From Axinella damicornis (Eukaryota; Porifera; Demospongiae; Axinellida; Axinellidae): DNA of 64,000 bases. Shown here piece by piece: positions 11,003 to 20,372 of the stretch. Under the pieces are notes generated by a model. The model was not told the DNA's origin. It made no database searches and was given only the letters and a program-made list of their open reading frames with translations. The DNA lies in contig OZ007509.1 in the NCBI GenBank assembly GCA_963931865.1, forward strand, positions 3,454,727 through 3,518,726, in the 5' to 3' direction. A program made the position numbers and the translations under genes. The first letter of the stretch is position 1. The number at the start of each line of letters is the position of its first letter.

Positions 11003-12160
11003 CTATTGCACATAGAGTTCAACGCTCTCAAATGTTATGTCTTCATCAGTGCGTGACTGGTCGGCACACAGCCTCATCTCAATGTCATCCCCAGTGGGGG
11101 AGGGAAGCTCTTTCATGAACCACGGAGGATTGTTGAAGGAACAGCAGGTGTTCAGTCGACCACAGCCCTGCCCATCCCAGAGGGGATCATTGGGGAAGAA
11201 TATGTGCTGGTACTCATTTTCACTGGCAGTATCACAGAAGTAGTCACTCCCCACATAGGGTGGGATGGGGATGGACACTGGGTTGTGGATGTTGGTGCAG
11301 GGACAGATGTAGTGACTAACACCAGAGGTGACCTCATGAACAGCAGCTGCAAAAGTCCAGATATGCTTCCTGGAATTGTGTCCGTGTGTGAGACTAATAC
11401 CATCCACATATCTGTCATCGATTGTGAGACCACGATTAACGTAGTAAGGATGGAATGCATCTGGTGACTTCTGCTGGTAGCCAATGATCTTACCACACAC
11501 ATGTGTGTATCGCACGCCATGAAGGTCAAAGGTTGCAGAGGAGCATCCTCCTCCATCAATGTTCATTGCACAGAGTCTCTTTGGAGTAGTCAGCAGTTTC
11601 AGTCCTTCGGGGCATGTGTGGCTGCTGTTGGTCATGTTGATTTTGGTCACTCGCATCCAGCCTCCTGTGATCCCCCCACAGGACCTGCTCATGTCACAGT
11701 ACATGTGATGAGAGGAGTCGCCTGTATCCCTGAGCCAGTAGTAGTCAGAGGGAGCAGTGGGGCTGAGCTCCTTGATCTCCCTGCAGGAGGTGGCAGGGTG
11801 GCTGGGGGTGCTACCTGGAACATGCAGGAGGCGGAGCTGGGTCATGATGGGGGAGACCAGCTGTTCAAATGAGCTCGATATGTTTGCAATGACTTCTTCC
11901 AAGGCAGTACCAATATGTTTCTCTACGGAAGCATCCACAACCTTCTCGAGGGTAGTATTGAGCTCATCTCGAGACAGAACTATATAGGTCTCATTTGCAC
12001 TGCCGAGAGTGCCAGTGATTGCACTGTGTTTCAGTGCAGCTGCCACATTCGTTTGAATCTCTTTCTTCAGCTGGTCCTGAGAGAGCACTACAACCTCACA
12101 CTCCTGGGCCCTTCCCAGCTGGGAGAGGACCAGAGCTAGCAGGACTACGCTGAACCACAT
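11003..12160 (-). CDS. Gene 4: secreted fibrinogen-like family protein, class A, intact
   Basis: Single-exon ORF of 385 codons from the ATG of MWFSVVLLALVL; the frame extends upstream only from a GTG. The full class A stalk has QDQLKKEIQTNVAAALK, ANETYIVLSRDEL and LEKVVDASVEKHIG. Domain landmarks as in gene 1. The ending is DDIEMRLCADQSRTDEDI then ESVELYVQ. Patches: HPYYVNRG, VTSGVSHYI, ENEYQHIF, ADQSRTDEDITFESV. Near-identical to gene 3 in the stalk and patch 1, but patches 2-4 differ. It is the only intact member of the gene 2-4 run. Role inferred as for gene 1. Confidence 0.88.
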   Translation of the reverse strand: MWFSVVLLALVLSQLGRAQECEVVVLSQDQLKKEIQTNVAAALKHSAITGTLGSANETYIVLSRDELNTTLEKVVDASVEKHIGTALEEVIANISSSFEQLVSPIMTQLRLLHVPGSTPSHPATSCREIKELSPTAPSDYYWLRDTGDSSHHMYCDMSRSCGGITGGWMRVTKINMTNSSHTCPEGLKLLTTPKRLCAMNIDGGGCSSATFDLHGVRYTHVCGKIIGYQQKSPDAFHPYYVNRGLTIDDRYVDGISLTHGHNSRKHIWTFAAAVHEVTSGVSHYICPCTNIHNPVSIPIPPYVGSDYFCDTASENEYQHIFFPNDPLWDGQGCGRLNTCCSFNNPPWFMKELPSPTGDDIEMRLCADQSRTDEDITFESVELYVQ

Positions 12161-13323
12161 CGTGAGCTCAATACAGAGACTAGGCACCTGCAGCTATTAT
12201 TATAGCCACCAACCATACAACCACTTCCTCATTTTACAGTGTAATCACTGGTGGAATGCAAAACATTAAATATTCATGAGAAACCTGTACACACTGAACA
12301 GCTGAGTAGTAATTACACCAGTACCACATGTAGTATTACATGATAGTAGAAAATGTCTCGTCCCCCTCTGTGGTAGTCTCGTGCCCAGCCGGAAACCTAC
12401 GCGGAATATCCGTCTGGTGACTTTCAGCAACATTCTCGGTCTTCATTTAATATTCATAGCTCAGCTAACTGCCTAAAACCGGACAGAACAGGAAGTCCTA
12501 TGCATGAAATAATATACGTAATTGCAAGAGGAATTTTCTACAACTTTTCGCTCCTAATAAAGACAAAATTGAATTCTCTACGATTTCATTGGCAGTCTGA
12601 AATTCTTCCTAAAAGTTAACAAAGGCCGAGGTTTCTGCCAGACCTGCTTTCCCGCGAGGGGTGGGATCTGGGTACGAGACTACCTCTGTGGACACTTGAA
12701 CCTCCAAAATTATGAAGGCCAAAATTTGGGGAGGGGGGGGGGGGGGGGGGGGGGGGGGAAGCTGGTTAAACCAGACATCCAGACAACCAGCACCATAAGA
12801 GCACACACTGAACAGCTGAGCAGCAATTACACAAGTACGTATCACGTATCCTTTTAGAAAGCGCCAACCACAAAAAAATGTTGTTGCTATGGAAACTACA
12901 GAAGCACTATCAGAGGTTGCTGTTGCTATAGAAAGTACCAACCACTAATGGAGCTAGTCATATATGTACTGTTGCTATTGAAAGTACACAAGCACTAATG
13001 GAGCTATATGTCAAAGGCTATTGCTACAGTACACTACTCAGACCAGTCACATCACTGACTGGACCAGCATTTTATAATTGGAAAAGCATGGGCGACCCCC
13101 ACACAAGTCGTAGTCGAGCGATGGACGACATGTCAATCTGTCTCCCATACCGTAAATCTACTGCATGCAATAGAATGTGCAAAACATTACACTTCCAATG
13201 TACCGCAAGTCTGGCAGCGTTTAGGAATGAGGCTGAGAACATGCAGAAAACAAATCAAAATGAGCCCAGGAAGGAAGGAACACCGAAATTGACAATCTGT
13301 GCAAGACCCAGCTAGACTGCATG

Positions 13324-13431
13324 TAGTCCCCGCCCTAGACCCAAACCAACCCCAGCGTAGTTCGCTTCCAGTATCACGTGATACTGGAAGCGAACCACGC
13401 TGGGGCTCGTTTGGGTCGGGAGCTGAGACTA
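13324..13431. mobile_element. Fold-back MITE (copy of the 10217 element)
   Basis: Inverted repeat with the same cagtatcacgtgatactg core. It is shorter than the 10217 copy by an internal stretch of the left arm. Confidence 0.8.
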
Positions 13432-13449
13432 TGCCAAAGAATATACTAC

Positions 13450-13557
13450 TAGCCTCGTTCCCAGGCCTTCCGCACCTCCAGTTTTTGATCGCTTGTAGTA
13501 TGCAAATACTGCAAGCGATCAAAAACTGGAGGTGTGGAAGGCCTGGGAACGAGGCTA
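13450..13557. mobile_element. Fold-back MITE, 'tagcctcgttcccaggcc' type
   Basis: Perfect-looking inverted repeat: tagcctcgttcccaggcc at the left, ggcctgggaacgaggcta at the right, centre near 13500. It lies next to the previous element and is absent from the paralogous sequence after 10360. Same family as 29066, 40281 and 41304. Confidence 0.85.
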
Positions 13558-14026
13558 ATATACTACCACAAATCACAGCTTAAGCAGGTGTGTGTCTTAA
13601 TGTGACATTTGCATCACAACTTTAGGGGCAACCGCACTCCTGGTAGACGTTGCAACCCCGGTTGCGACTGCTGGTAGTGCAAGCTAATTAGGTATAACAG
13701 TTTATTCCAACTAACACACATTACATGAGGAACATGCTCGGGCGATATTGAGTCAGCAATGGCAGCCAAAGGGAAGACAAGACATCATTACAGCGCTCAC
13801 AACTTTGCCAGTATGTTGAGTTTCAGCATGTAAGGATTAGTTGATGACAGTGATCACGGCTGTGGGGTCAGAATCTTTGCGTAAGAGCTGTACTGGCAAC
13901 AAAAGTCAAAGAGAGTGCTCAAGCAATGGAGGCTGACGGCATACGTAGTAATAGATATTTCCCAATGACAATACAACACATATTGAATGTATTGAATCTA
14001 TTCTCACAGGCTTTAACATAAAATAA

Positions 14027-15079
14027 CTACTGCACATAGAGTTCAGTGCTCTCAAAAGGTATGTCTTCGTCAGTACGTGCTTGGTTAGCACACAGCCTCA
14101 TCTCAATGCTTTCCCTAGTGGGGGAGGGAAGCTCTTTCATGAACCACGGAGGATTGTTGAAGGAACAGCAGGTGTTCAGTCGACCACAGCCCTGCCCATC
14201 CCAGAGGGGATCATTGGGGTAGAATCTAAACTGGAAGTCGTTTTCACTGGCAGTATCACAGAAGTAGTCACTCCCCACATAGGGTGGGATGGGGATGGAC
14301 ACCGTGTTGTTGGTGTTGGTGCAGGGACAGATATACCGATTACCACTGGAGCTTACGGCTTCCTGAACAGCAGCTGCAAAAGTCCAGATATGCTTCCTGG
14401 GATTACGTCCGTGTGTGAGGCTAATGCCATCCACATATGTGTCATCAATTGTGAGACCACGATTATTGTAGTAATGATAGAATGCATCTGGTGTCTTCTG
14501 CTGATAGCCAATGATCTTACCACACACGTGTGTGTATCGTAGGCCATGAAGGTCAAAGGTTGCAGAGGAGCATCCTCCTCCATCAATGTTCATTGCACAG
14601 AGTCTCTTTGGAGTAGTCAGCAGTTTCAGTCCTTCAGGGCATGTGTGGCTGCTGTTGGTCATGTTGATTTTGGTCACTCGCATCCAGCCTCCTGTGATCC
14701 CCCCACAGGACCTGCTCATGTCACAATACATGTGATAAGAGGAGCCACCTGTACCCTTGAGCCAGTAGTAGCCAGAGGGAGCAGTGGGGTTGAGTTCCTT
14801 GATCTCCTTGCAGGAGGCGGCAGGGCGGCTGGGGGTGCTACCAGGAACACGCAGGAGGTGGAGCTGGGTCATGATGTTCGCCTGCCTTTCAACAACAGTA
14901 TTGCAGGTGCACGAATTGTTGCTGTCGAAGTTCAACAGACTGTCAGATGAATTGAGTGCAGCAGTGATTGCAACTTGGACGTCTTCCCTGAGCTGGTTTC
15001 TGGTCAACACAAATTCCTGTGTTGCTCCCAACTGGAGGAGAGCTAGCATCGAGAGAGACAGAAAGGATGGAAGAAACAT
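14027..15079 (-). CDS. Gene 5: secreted fibrinogen-like family protein, class B, intact
   Basis: Single-exon ORF of 350 codons from the ATG of MFLPSFLSLSMLALLQLGAT (signal peptide). The frame stays open upstream, but this ATG is the one shared by all class B siblings and sits ~83 bp after a TATA box. The stalk is unlike class A: RNQLREDVQVAITAALNSS, NSCTCNTVVERQANIMTQL. A Cys pair in CTC may form interchain bridges (inference). The domain begins SCKEIKELNPTAPS. Patches: YHYYNNRG, AVSSSGNRYI, ENDFQFR, ANQARTDEDIPFEST. Patch 2 is nearly that of class A gene 1. Confidence 0.88.
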   Translation of the reverse strand: MFLPSFLSLSMLALLQLGATQEFVLTRNQLREDVQVAITAALNSSDSLLNFDSNNSCTCNTVVERQANIMTQLHLLRVPGSTPSRPAASCKEIKELNPTAPSGYYWLKGTGGSSYHMYCDMSRSCGGITGGWMRVTKINMTNSSHTCPEGLKLLTTPKRLCAMNIDGGGCSSATFDLHGLRYTHVCGKIIGYQQKTPDAFYHYYNNRGLTIDDTYVDGISLTHGRNPRKHIWTFAAAVQEAVSSSGNRYICPCTNTNNTVSIPIPPYVGSDYFCDTASENDFQFRFYPNDPLWDGQGCGRLNTCCSFNNPPWFMKELPSPTRESIEMRLCANQARTDEDIPFESTELYVQ

Positions 15080-15161
15080 CTCCTCAGCTCTAGTCAGTAT
15101 CACTTGGAAGCATATATAGTGCTGGGGGATTGCTTCTTTGTTCAGAATAGGAGACTCACTT

Positions 15162-15169
15162 CTTTTATA
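15162..15169 (-). promoter_or_regulatory. TATA box of gene 5
   Basis: TATAAAAG on the minus strand, 83 bp upstream of the ATG, in a conserved stretch (agtataaaagaagtgagtct). The same site lies 81-84 bp upstream of genes 6, 8 and 10 and 147 bp upstream of gene 12. Confidence 0.65.
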
Positions 15170-15303
15170 CTTACTGGATTCCTGTGTACAACACATATGA
15201 CACACACAGATACACACAGACCATGATCCCCAGGGGAAGTAGTGGTGGCCGTCCTCTTCCTCTGAGACACCCACACAGTCTTGCTTTCAGTGACCTTCAA
15301 ACT

Positions 15304-15640
15304 TAGAATCATTTACTTGAAAAGGAAGTGCTACCATTCACAGGTACAGGACTGATAACTCATTTTCTTGAGAAAATGACAACCACAGACATCCTACTAG
15401 CTCCTGCTTAGTAGGAAGAATTGAAAAGGAGGATGTCACAGGTACAGGACTGATAACTCATTTTCTTGAGAAAATGACAACCACAGACATCCTACTAGCT
15501 CCTGCTTAGTAGGAAGAATTGAAAAGGAGGATGTGCTATCATTCACAGGTACAGGACTGATAACTCATTTATTGAGAAACCAACAACCACAACCACAACC
15601 ACAGACATACCTCCTAGCTCCTGCTTAGTAGGAAGTATCA
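15304..15640. repeat. Minisatellite upstream of gene 5 (about 116-bp unit)
   Basis: Two to three copies of a unit containing 'cacaggtacaggactgataa', 'gagaaaatgacaaccacaga' and 'tagctcctgcttagtaggaa'. The same unit recurs upstream of gene 8 (25875-26420) and gene 10 (36397-36740). Confidence 0.85.
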
Positions 15641-15775
15641 AGTTCCTGTAGTAGGAAGTACTTGTTCTTTGCATGTTCTTGGAAACAAGTAGTCAAGTGC
15701 ACACTATGCAAACTGCAGTTGCTAATTCAATAACACTATTAGTAATTTTTTGTGCACTTGCAGTGATGCTTTACT

Positions 15776-15810
15776 CATAGATAATAGAGACGGTTACGTC
15801 TCTATTATCT
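15776..15810. repeat. 35-base hairpin insertion with 10-base flanking duplication
   Basis: The segment between two copies of atgctttact (15766-15775 and 15811-15820) is an almost perfect palindrome (atagataatagagac / gtctctattatctat). Paralogous loci at 26581 and 36861 have a single atgctttact and no hairpin. Confidence 0.8.
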
Positions 15811-16054
15811 ATGCTTTACTGGAAGCTCAGAATCTTAATTGGACTATTAGCAACCACATCCCTTTTCATAGTGCGCTTTTCAAAAAACCTGGCAAAGACA
15901 AAGTACAGTACAAAGCAGTTTGCTGCTCACGCGTTGGTAGCCTTGCTGACCATAACTCAATTAGAAACCCACCAAGTGCACAGCACTTCCTGCTTTGAAT
16001 TTGCAAGGCCAACACAATTAGCAGTATCAAGTTCCTCTAGCCTCATTCCCATGG

Positions 16055-16714
16055 GGCCGTGGTGAAAACCCGGACCGGACCGGACCGACCGGAAGTGAAA
16101 TAGCAATAATTAATGTAGAGCGACTTAGCGCTAGCTAAACGACTCGATGTTTTGTTAACTATTACACGTAGCACTTGCAGACAGTTGCCGGAGGAGTTTC
16201 GAGGGACCCGAAGAGCTTCAGCAAAGGTACTGTCTGTATTGCTACTGCGTTTGTAGTTAGCGTTGCGTTTATGTCAAGCTTATAGCTAGCAAGGGGCGAT
16301 TGCGAGTCTCACGGAGATATAGAATAACTAGTACTCGATGCTTTTGTAGTAGATAGATTACTCACACACGCTTGGCCCAGCTCTCTGACTTACCTACAGC
16401 ACCGTGAAACGCCAACAAATGCCTGGTTGCCTCCTTCAAGTCGTCCTCGAATTCGGGGTCGTCGCTACTGTACCGGCAGACTTGGACCCCCGCGGCTACC
16501 TCGCTAACGCTTCGTGGCTTCAAAATACTGTGCAAATCAGCCAACTCGCGAGACTAAACTGCTCTCTGACTTCCCTGCACGAGGCAATGCCGCAATGGCT
16601 ACTCGCAATGGCTACTTCACCGTTCACGATCATTTTCTCTCCACGTGGAGACACTAATTACTACTTCCGGTCGGTCCGGTCCGGTCCGGTCCGGTCCGGG
16701 TTTTCACCACAGCC
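16055..16714. mobile_element. 660-bp terminal-inverted-repeat element with 9-bp target duplication
   Basis: Ends are ggccgtggtgaaaaccc... and its inverse ...gggttttcaccacagcc. The arms contain repeated CCGGA blocks and extend to cggaagt. It is flanked by ttcccatgg at 16046-16054 and again at 16715-16723. The paralogous site near 37090 ('tagcctcgttccaggcacct') is the empty allele. A 9-bp duplication with long TIRs suggests a Mutator-like non-autonomous element (inference). Confidence 0.8.
16394..16553 (-). other. Exon-like passenger inside the 660-bp element
   Basis: A minus-strand open segment is bounded by an acceptor-like cagtttag (before 16553) and a strong donor ggtaagtc (after 16394). 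It reads SRELADLHSILKPRS, EVAAGVQVCRYSSDDPE, DDLKEATRHLLAFHGAVG. There is no ATG, so it would be an internal exon. The text is protein-like and GC-rich compared with its surroundings. Family not recognised. Confidence 0.35.
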
Positions 16715-16729
16715 TTCCCATGGAGGCAC

Positions 16730-18788
16730 CTGCCCACCTGCCCACCTGCCCAGCTTTTCATGGCTTCAGTACGGAAAGCAGGCAGGGCCTGGTAAGTTTC
16801 CTCAAATGAGCATGACTTAATCTACAAATGGCAATATTGTCAGAATGAAGACAAGTACTATGTTTTGCGTGTTGTTCAACCATCTACAAGTTCAACGCTT
16901 GGTGACCCCCAATATACATGGTACGGTACCTTAGCTCTTCTTGCTGTTCTGAGCCCCAGTTTGTCCACATACATTTCTACCCTTGACACCACTAGCTCAC
17001 ATGACAAAACTTACCAGCTGCAGGCCCTCTCCCGCTTAACCGTAGTGCGACAGGAAGTTGGGCAGAGCCTGGGACCGAGGCTGAAGTTCCTCTGCAGTTT
17101 TCTTAGTCTTAGTTATGTGTTCTTAGTCGTGTGTTCAAATGCTGTTCTATAGTGGTAAGATCATGCCCTCACAGTGGGACTCTCTCACTGTCCACCCCGC
17201 CACCTGAAGCTTCACACTGTCCACCCCACCACCTGAAGCTTCCCACTGCCTTCTTGCAACACAATGACGCAATGAATTCTCCGTTATTTGCAGAAGAGCT
17301 AGTGTATACATTTACAGCGAGAATACACTTCACGCTACAGTAACTATGGAGTAAGTTCCAACTGACAAAAAGAACTGCACTTCAGCAGTCTGGAATGTGC
17401 ATACACCCCAGTGTCATCTAGTCTCAAGCATTTCTCATGGTATGTTGTCTCACACGGTGTGGGATGATGGGAAGCAGTTCATTATGCAAAAGGGGATAGG
17501 ACTTTCTACAGGTGTATGTCTCCTCTCTGTTTCCAGGCTCCCATCACGCAAAACAGAGTCGATGTATATAGCAGTTATGATATTGTGTGTATTGATCGTA
17601 ATGCATTACACTCCAAGTAGTGGACCAAATGGTCCACGCAAATTAGAACGTCAGTGGACGATGGCAGTCATGGTGGTGTAGTCACTAAGTGACTGCTCTG
17701 AGTACCAACACTATAAGATTACTGATCACTGTAGTTATGACCATACTTTTGTCTTCATGATGGCTGCCACTGCTCGCTTAAACTGTCAGGCAACTATGTG
17801 ACATCACACCCATGAGCACCAATTGGGGCAAACCGTCAGCATAAGCTGTGCTGGTGGACACAATCCGAGTCCACTGCAGTATCCCAGCAAGGAAAGAGAT
17901 AATTTTGTCACTCTGAAGAGGGAGCTTGGCTGTATACCAATCATTCTACCAGGAGTGTGGTTGCAAAAATGATACGTACTTTGGACAGTTTAATTAATCA
18001 GAAAACATTAATACACACACTTCACCAAAGCAACAGTTGTCTTCTCCTCATTACATGAACAAATGTTCTCATAGGCTTTAGCATAAACTAACTACTGCAC
18101 ATAGAGTTCAATGATCAAAGAATTGCAAGTCAGTGGTCATGAATGCCCGTACACCACATAGGGCCAAACTTCATAGTATCACGTGATACTGGAAGCGAAC
18201 CGCACTGGGATTGGTTTGGGTCTGGGGCTGAGACTAGACTGCATGGTGCCAAAAATTGTACCACCACAAACTTCCTACAACTACCGAGACCTCGCTGACA
18301 CTCAGCAACTTTTGATACCTCATTCCCTCCTCGATGGCTAAAACGCGTGCAGCTTGCTCACACTCGTCCCTCCACATGTACACTCTTGGAATTGATGCAC
18401 AGTGGAGTAGGGTTAGTGCAACTCCCAGGGTGGGTGGGGGATGCCCCTTTGGTCATGTGATGTGAAGCACATTCAGAGCTATAGATACTTCAGGAATGTG
18501 GCTTCATACGTAAGTCAGAGTGTGAGCTAGATGAACCGATCAGGGAGCTTGAATGGACAAACGGCACTGTACGCGTACTACACAGGATCAGTGTGTTATT
18601 ACAGGTAGGTGCGCCTGGCCAAACAGGTTTAGGTACATTCAAACCTTGCAGTGTATTAAGCAGGTGTGTCTTAATGCTTCATAACTTTTACAATCTTACA
18701 AAACACACTTCAGCAAAGTAACAGCCATTTCCCCATGACAACACGGCACATGTTGAATCTATTTCTCACAGGCTTTAGCTTAAAATCA
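16730..18788. repeat. Intergenic module D, copy 1
   Basis: About 2 kb that recurs near-identically at 20373-22380 and 26701-28797. Landmarks: ccacctgaagcttc tandem repeats, 'cagtctggaatgtgcataca', 'gagcaccaattggggcaaa', a 3'-end relic of a family gene, a half fold-back element, and 'cctggccaaacaggtttagg'. No gene supported; its short ORFs are identical only because the DNA is duplicated. Confidence 0.85.
18092..18116 (-). pseudogene. 3'-end relic of a family gene
   Basis: Only the last eight codons (ending IELYVQ-stop) and the normal 3' flank of a family gene remain, then unrelated sequence. Identical relics at 21729-21753 and 27646-27670 lie in the other D modules. Confidence 0.75.
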
Positions 18789-19955
18789 CTACTGCACATA
18801 GAGTTCAGTGATCTCAAAAGTTATGTCTTCGTCAGTACGTGCCTGGTCGGCACACAGCCTCATCTCAATGCCATCCCTAGTGGGGGAGGGAAGCTCCTTC
18901 ATGAACCACGGAGGATTGTTGAAGGAACAGCAGGTGTTCAGTCGACCACAGCCCTGCCCATCCCAGAGGGGATCATTGGGATAGAACTTGAACTCGTAAT
19001 GATTTACACTGGCAGTATCACAGAAATAGTCACTCCCCACATAAGGTGGGATGGGGATGGACACCGGGTTGTTGGTGCTGTTGCTGGTGCAGGGACAGAG
19101 AGCTCCAGGGTAGATGGTGACAACCTCATGAAGAGCAGCTGCAAAAGTCCAGATATGCTTCCTGGGATTGCGTCCGTGTGTGAGGCTAATGCCATCCACA
19201 TATCCGTCATCAATTGTGAGACTACGATTAAGGTTGTATGGAACAAATGCATCTGGTGTCTTCTGCTGGTAGCCAATGATCTTACCACACACGCGTGAGT
19301 ATCGTATGCCATGAAGGTCAAAGGTTGCAGAGGAGCATCCTCCTCCACCAATGTTCATTGCACAGAGTCTCTTTGGAGTAGTCAGCAGTTTCAGTCCTTC
19401 AGGGCATGTGTGGCTGCTGTTGGTCATGTTGATTTTTGTCACTCGCATCCAGCCTCCTGTGATCCCCCCACAGGACCTGCTCATGTCACAGTACATGTGA
19501 TGAGAGGAGTCCCGTGTACCCCTGAGCCAGTAGTAGTCAGAGGGAGCAGTGGGGCTGAGCTCCTTGATCTCCCTGCAGGAGGCGGCAGGGTGGCTGGGGG
19601 TGCTACCAGGAACACGCAGGAGGTGGAGCTGGGTCATGATGTTCGCCTGCCTTTCAACCACAGTGGAAAGCCTCCCCAGAGCTTCCTGCAAAGTAGCAGA
19701 AGTATCAGCTGCTGATATATTCGTCTGCTGCTGAAGCCTCCCCACAGTTTCCTGCAAAGTATTGCAGGTGCATGAATCGTTGCTGTGGAAGTTCAATGGA
19801 CTGGGACTGTGGTTCCCAGATGAATTTATTGCAGCAGTGATCGCAGCTTGGATCTCTTCCCTGAGCTGGTTTCTGGTCAACAACACAAATTCCTCTGTTG
19901 CTCCCAACTGGAGGAGAGCTAGCATCGAGAGAGACAGAAAGGTTGGAAGAAACAT
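18789..19955 (-). CDS. Gene 6: secreted fibrinogen-like family protein, class B, long stalk, intact
   Basis: Single-exon ORF of 388 codons from the ATG of MFLPTFLSLSMLALLQLGAT; an upstream stop confirms this start. The stalk is the longest of class B. After CTCNT it has two related helical repeats, LQETVGRLQQQTN and LQEALGRLSTVVERQ, which look like a tandem duplication of a coiled-coil unit. The domain is standard. Patches: VPYNLNRS, VVTIYPGAL, VNHYEFK, ADQARTDEDITFEIT. Patch 3 (HYEFK) is that of class A genes 11 and 13. CPCTSNSTNNP carries an extra glycosylation sequon. Confidence 0.88.
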   Translation of the reverse strand: MFLPTFLSLSMLALLQLGATEEFVLLTRNQLREEIQAAITAAINSSGNHSPSPLNFHSNDSCTCNTLQETVGRLQQQTNISAADTSATLQEALGRLSTVVERQANIMTQLHLLRVPGSTPSHPAASCREIKELSPTAPSDYYWLRGTRDSSHHMYCDMSRSCGGITGGWMRVTKINMTNSSHTCPEGLKLLTTPKRLCAMNIGGGGCSSATFDLHGIRYSRVCGKIIGYQQKTPDAFVPYNLNRSLTIDDGYVDGISLTHGRNPRKHIWTFAAALHEVVTIYPGALCPCTSNSTNNPVSIPIPPYVGSDYFCDTASVNHYEFKFYPNDPLWDGQGCGRLNTCCSFNNPPWFMKELPSPTRDGIEMRLCADQARTDEDITFEITELYVQ

Positions 19956-20035
19956 CTCCTTAGCTAGTCAGTATCACTTGGAAGCACTATACGTAGTGGT
20001 GGGGGATTGCTTTGTTCAGAATAGGAGACTTACTT

Positions 20036-20043
20036 CTTTTATA
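20036..20043 (-). promoter_or_regulatory. TATA box of gene 6
   Basis: TATAAAAG on the minus strand, 81 bp upstream of the ATG, same context as gene 5. The second, ATG-proximal tatatat of siblings is altered here (actatacgtagt). Confidence 0.6.
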
Positions 20044-20067
20044 CTTACTGGATTCCTGTGTACAACA

Positions 20068-20162
20068 CATACGAGAGAGACACACACACGTCTCACACAC
20101 AGACACACACGTCTCACACACAGACACAACACACGTCTCACACACAGACAGATACACACAGA
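20068..20162. repeat. Simple repeat (cacacacgtctcacacacaga)n
   Basis: About four imperfect copies of a 20-25 base CA-rich unit. Shorter versions lie upstream of genes 5, 8 and 10. Confidence 0.85.
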
Positions 20163-20372
20163 CCATGATCCCCAGGGGAAGTAGTGGTGGCCTTCCTCTT
20201 CCTCTGAGACACCCACGCAGTCTTGACCTTCAAACTTAGAATCATTTACTTGAAAAGGAGGATAAGTGCTACCATTCACAGGCACAGGACTGATAACTCA
20301 TTTCTGAGAAAACCACAACCACAGACATACTAGCTCATCAGTGATTGGTAGTAGGAAGTCATGAAGTATCAG

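Larger units (their letters stand above)
12161..14006. repeat. Upstream segmental duplication, copy 2 (5' flank of gene 4)
   Basis: Copy 2 of the block described at 7936-10982. Contains a poly-G tract (12733-12758), two fold-back MITEs (13324-13431, 13450-13557) and a degraded ATG-donor repeat (about 13620-13950). No protein-coding gene supported. Confidence 0.8.

Noticed and set aside
14027..15274. Longer starts for genes 5 and 10 (adding 65-68 residues)
   Set aside because: The added text begins at non-ATG codons, is absent from genes 6 and 8, and crosses the TATA box.
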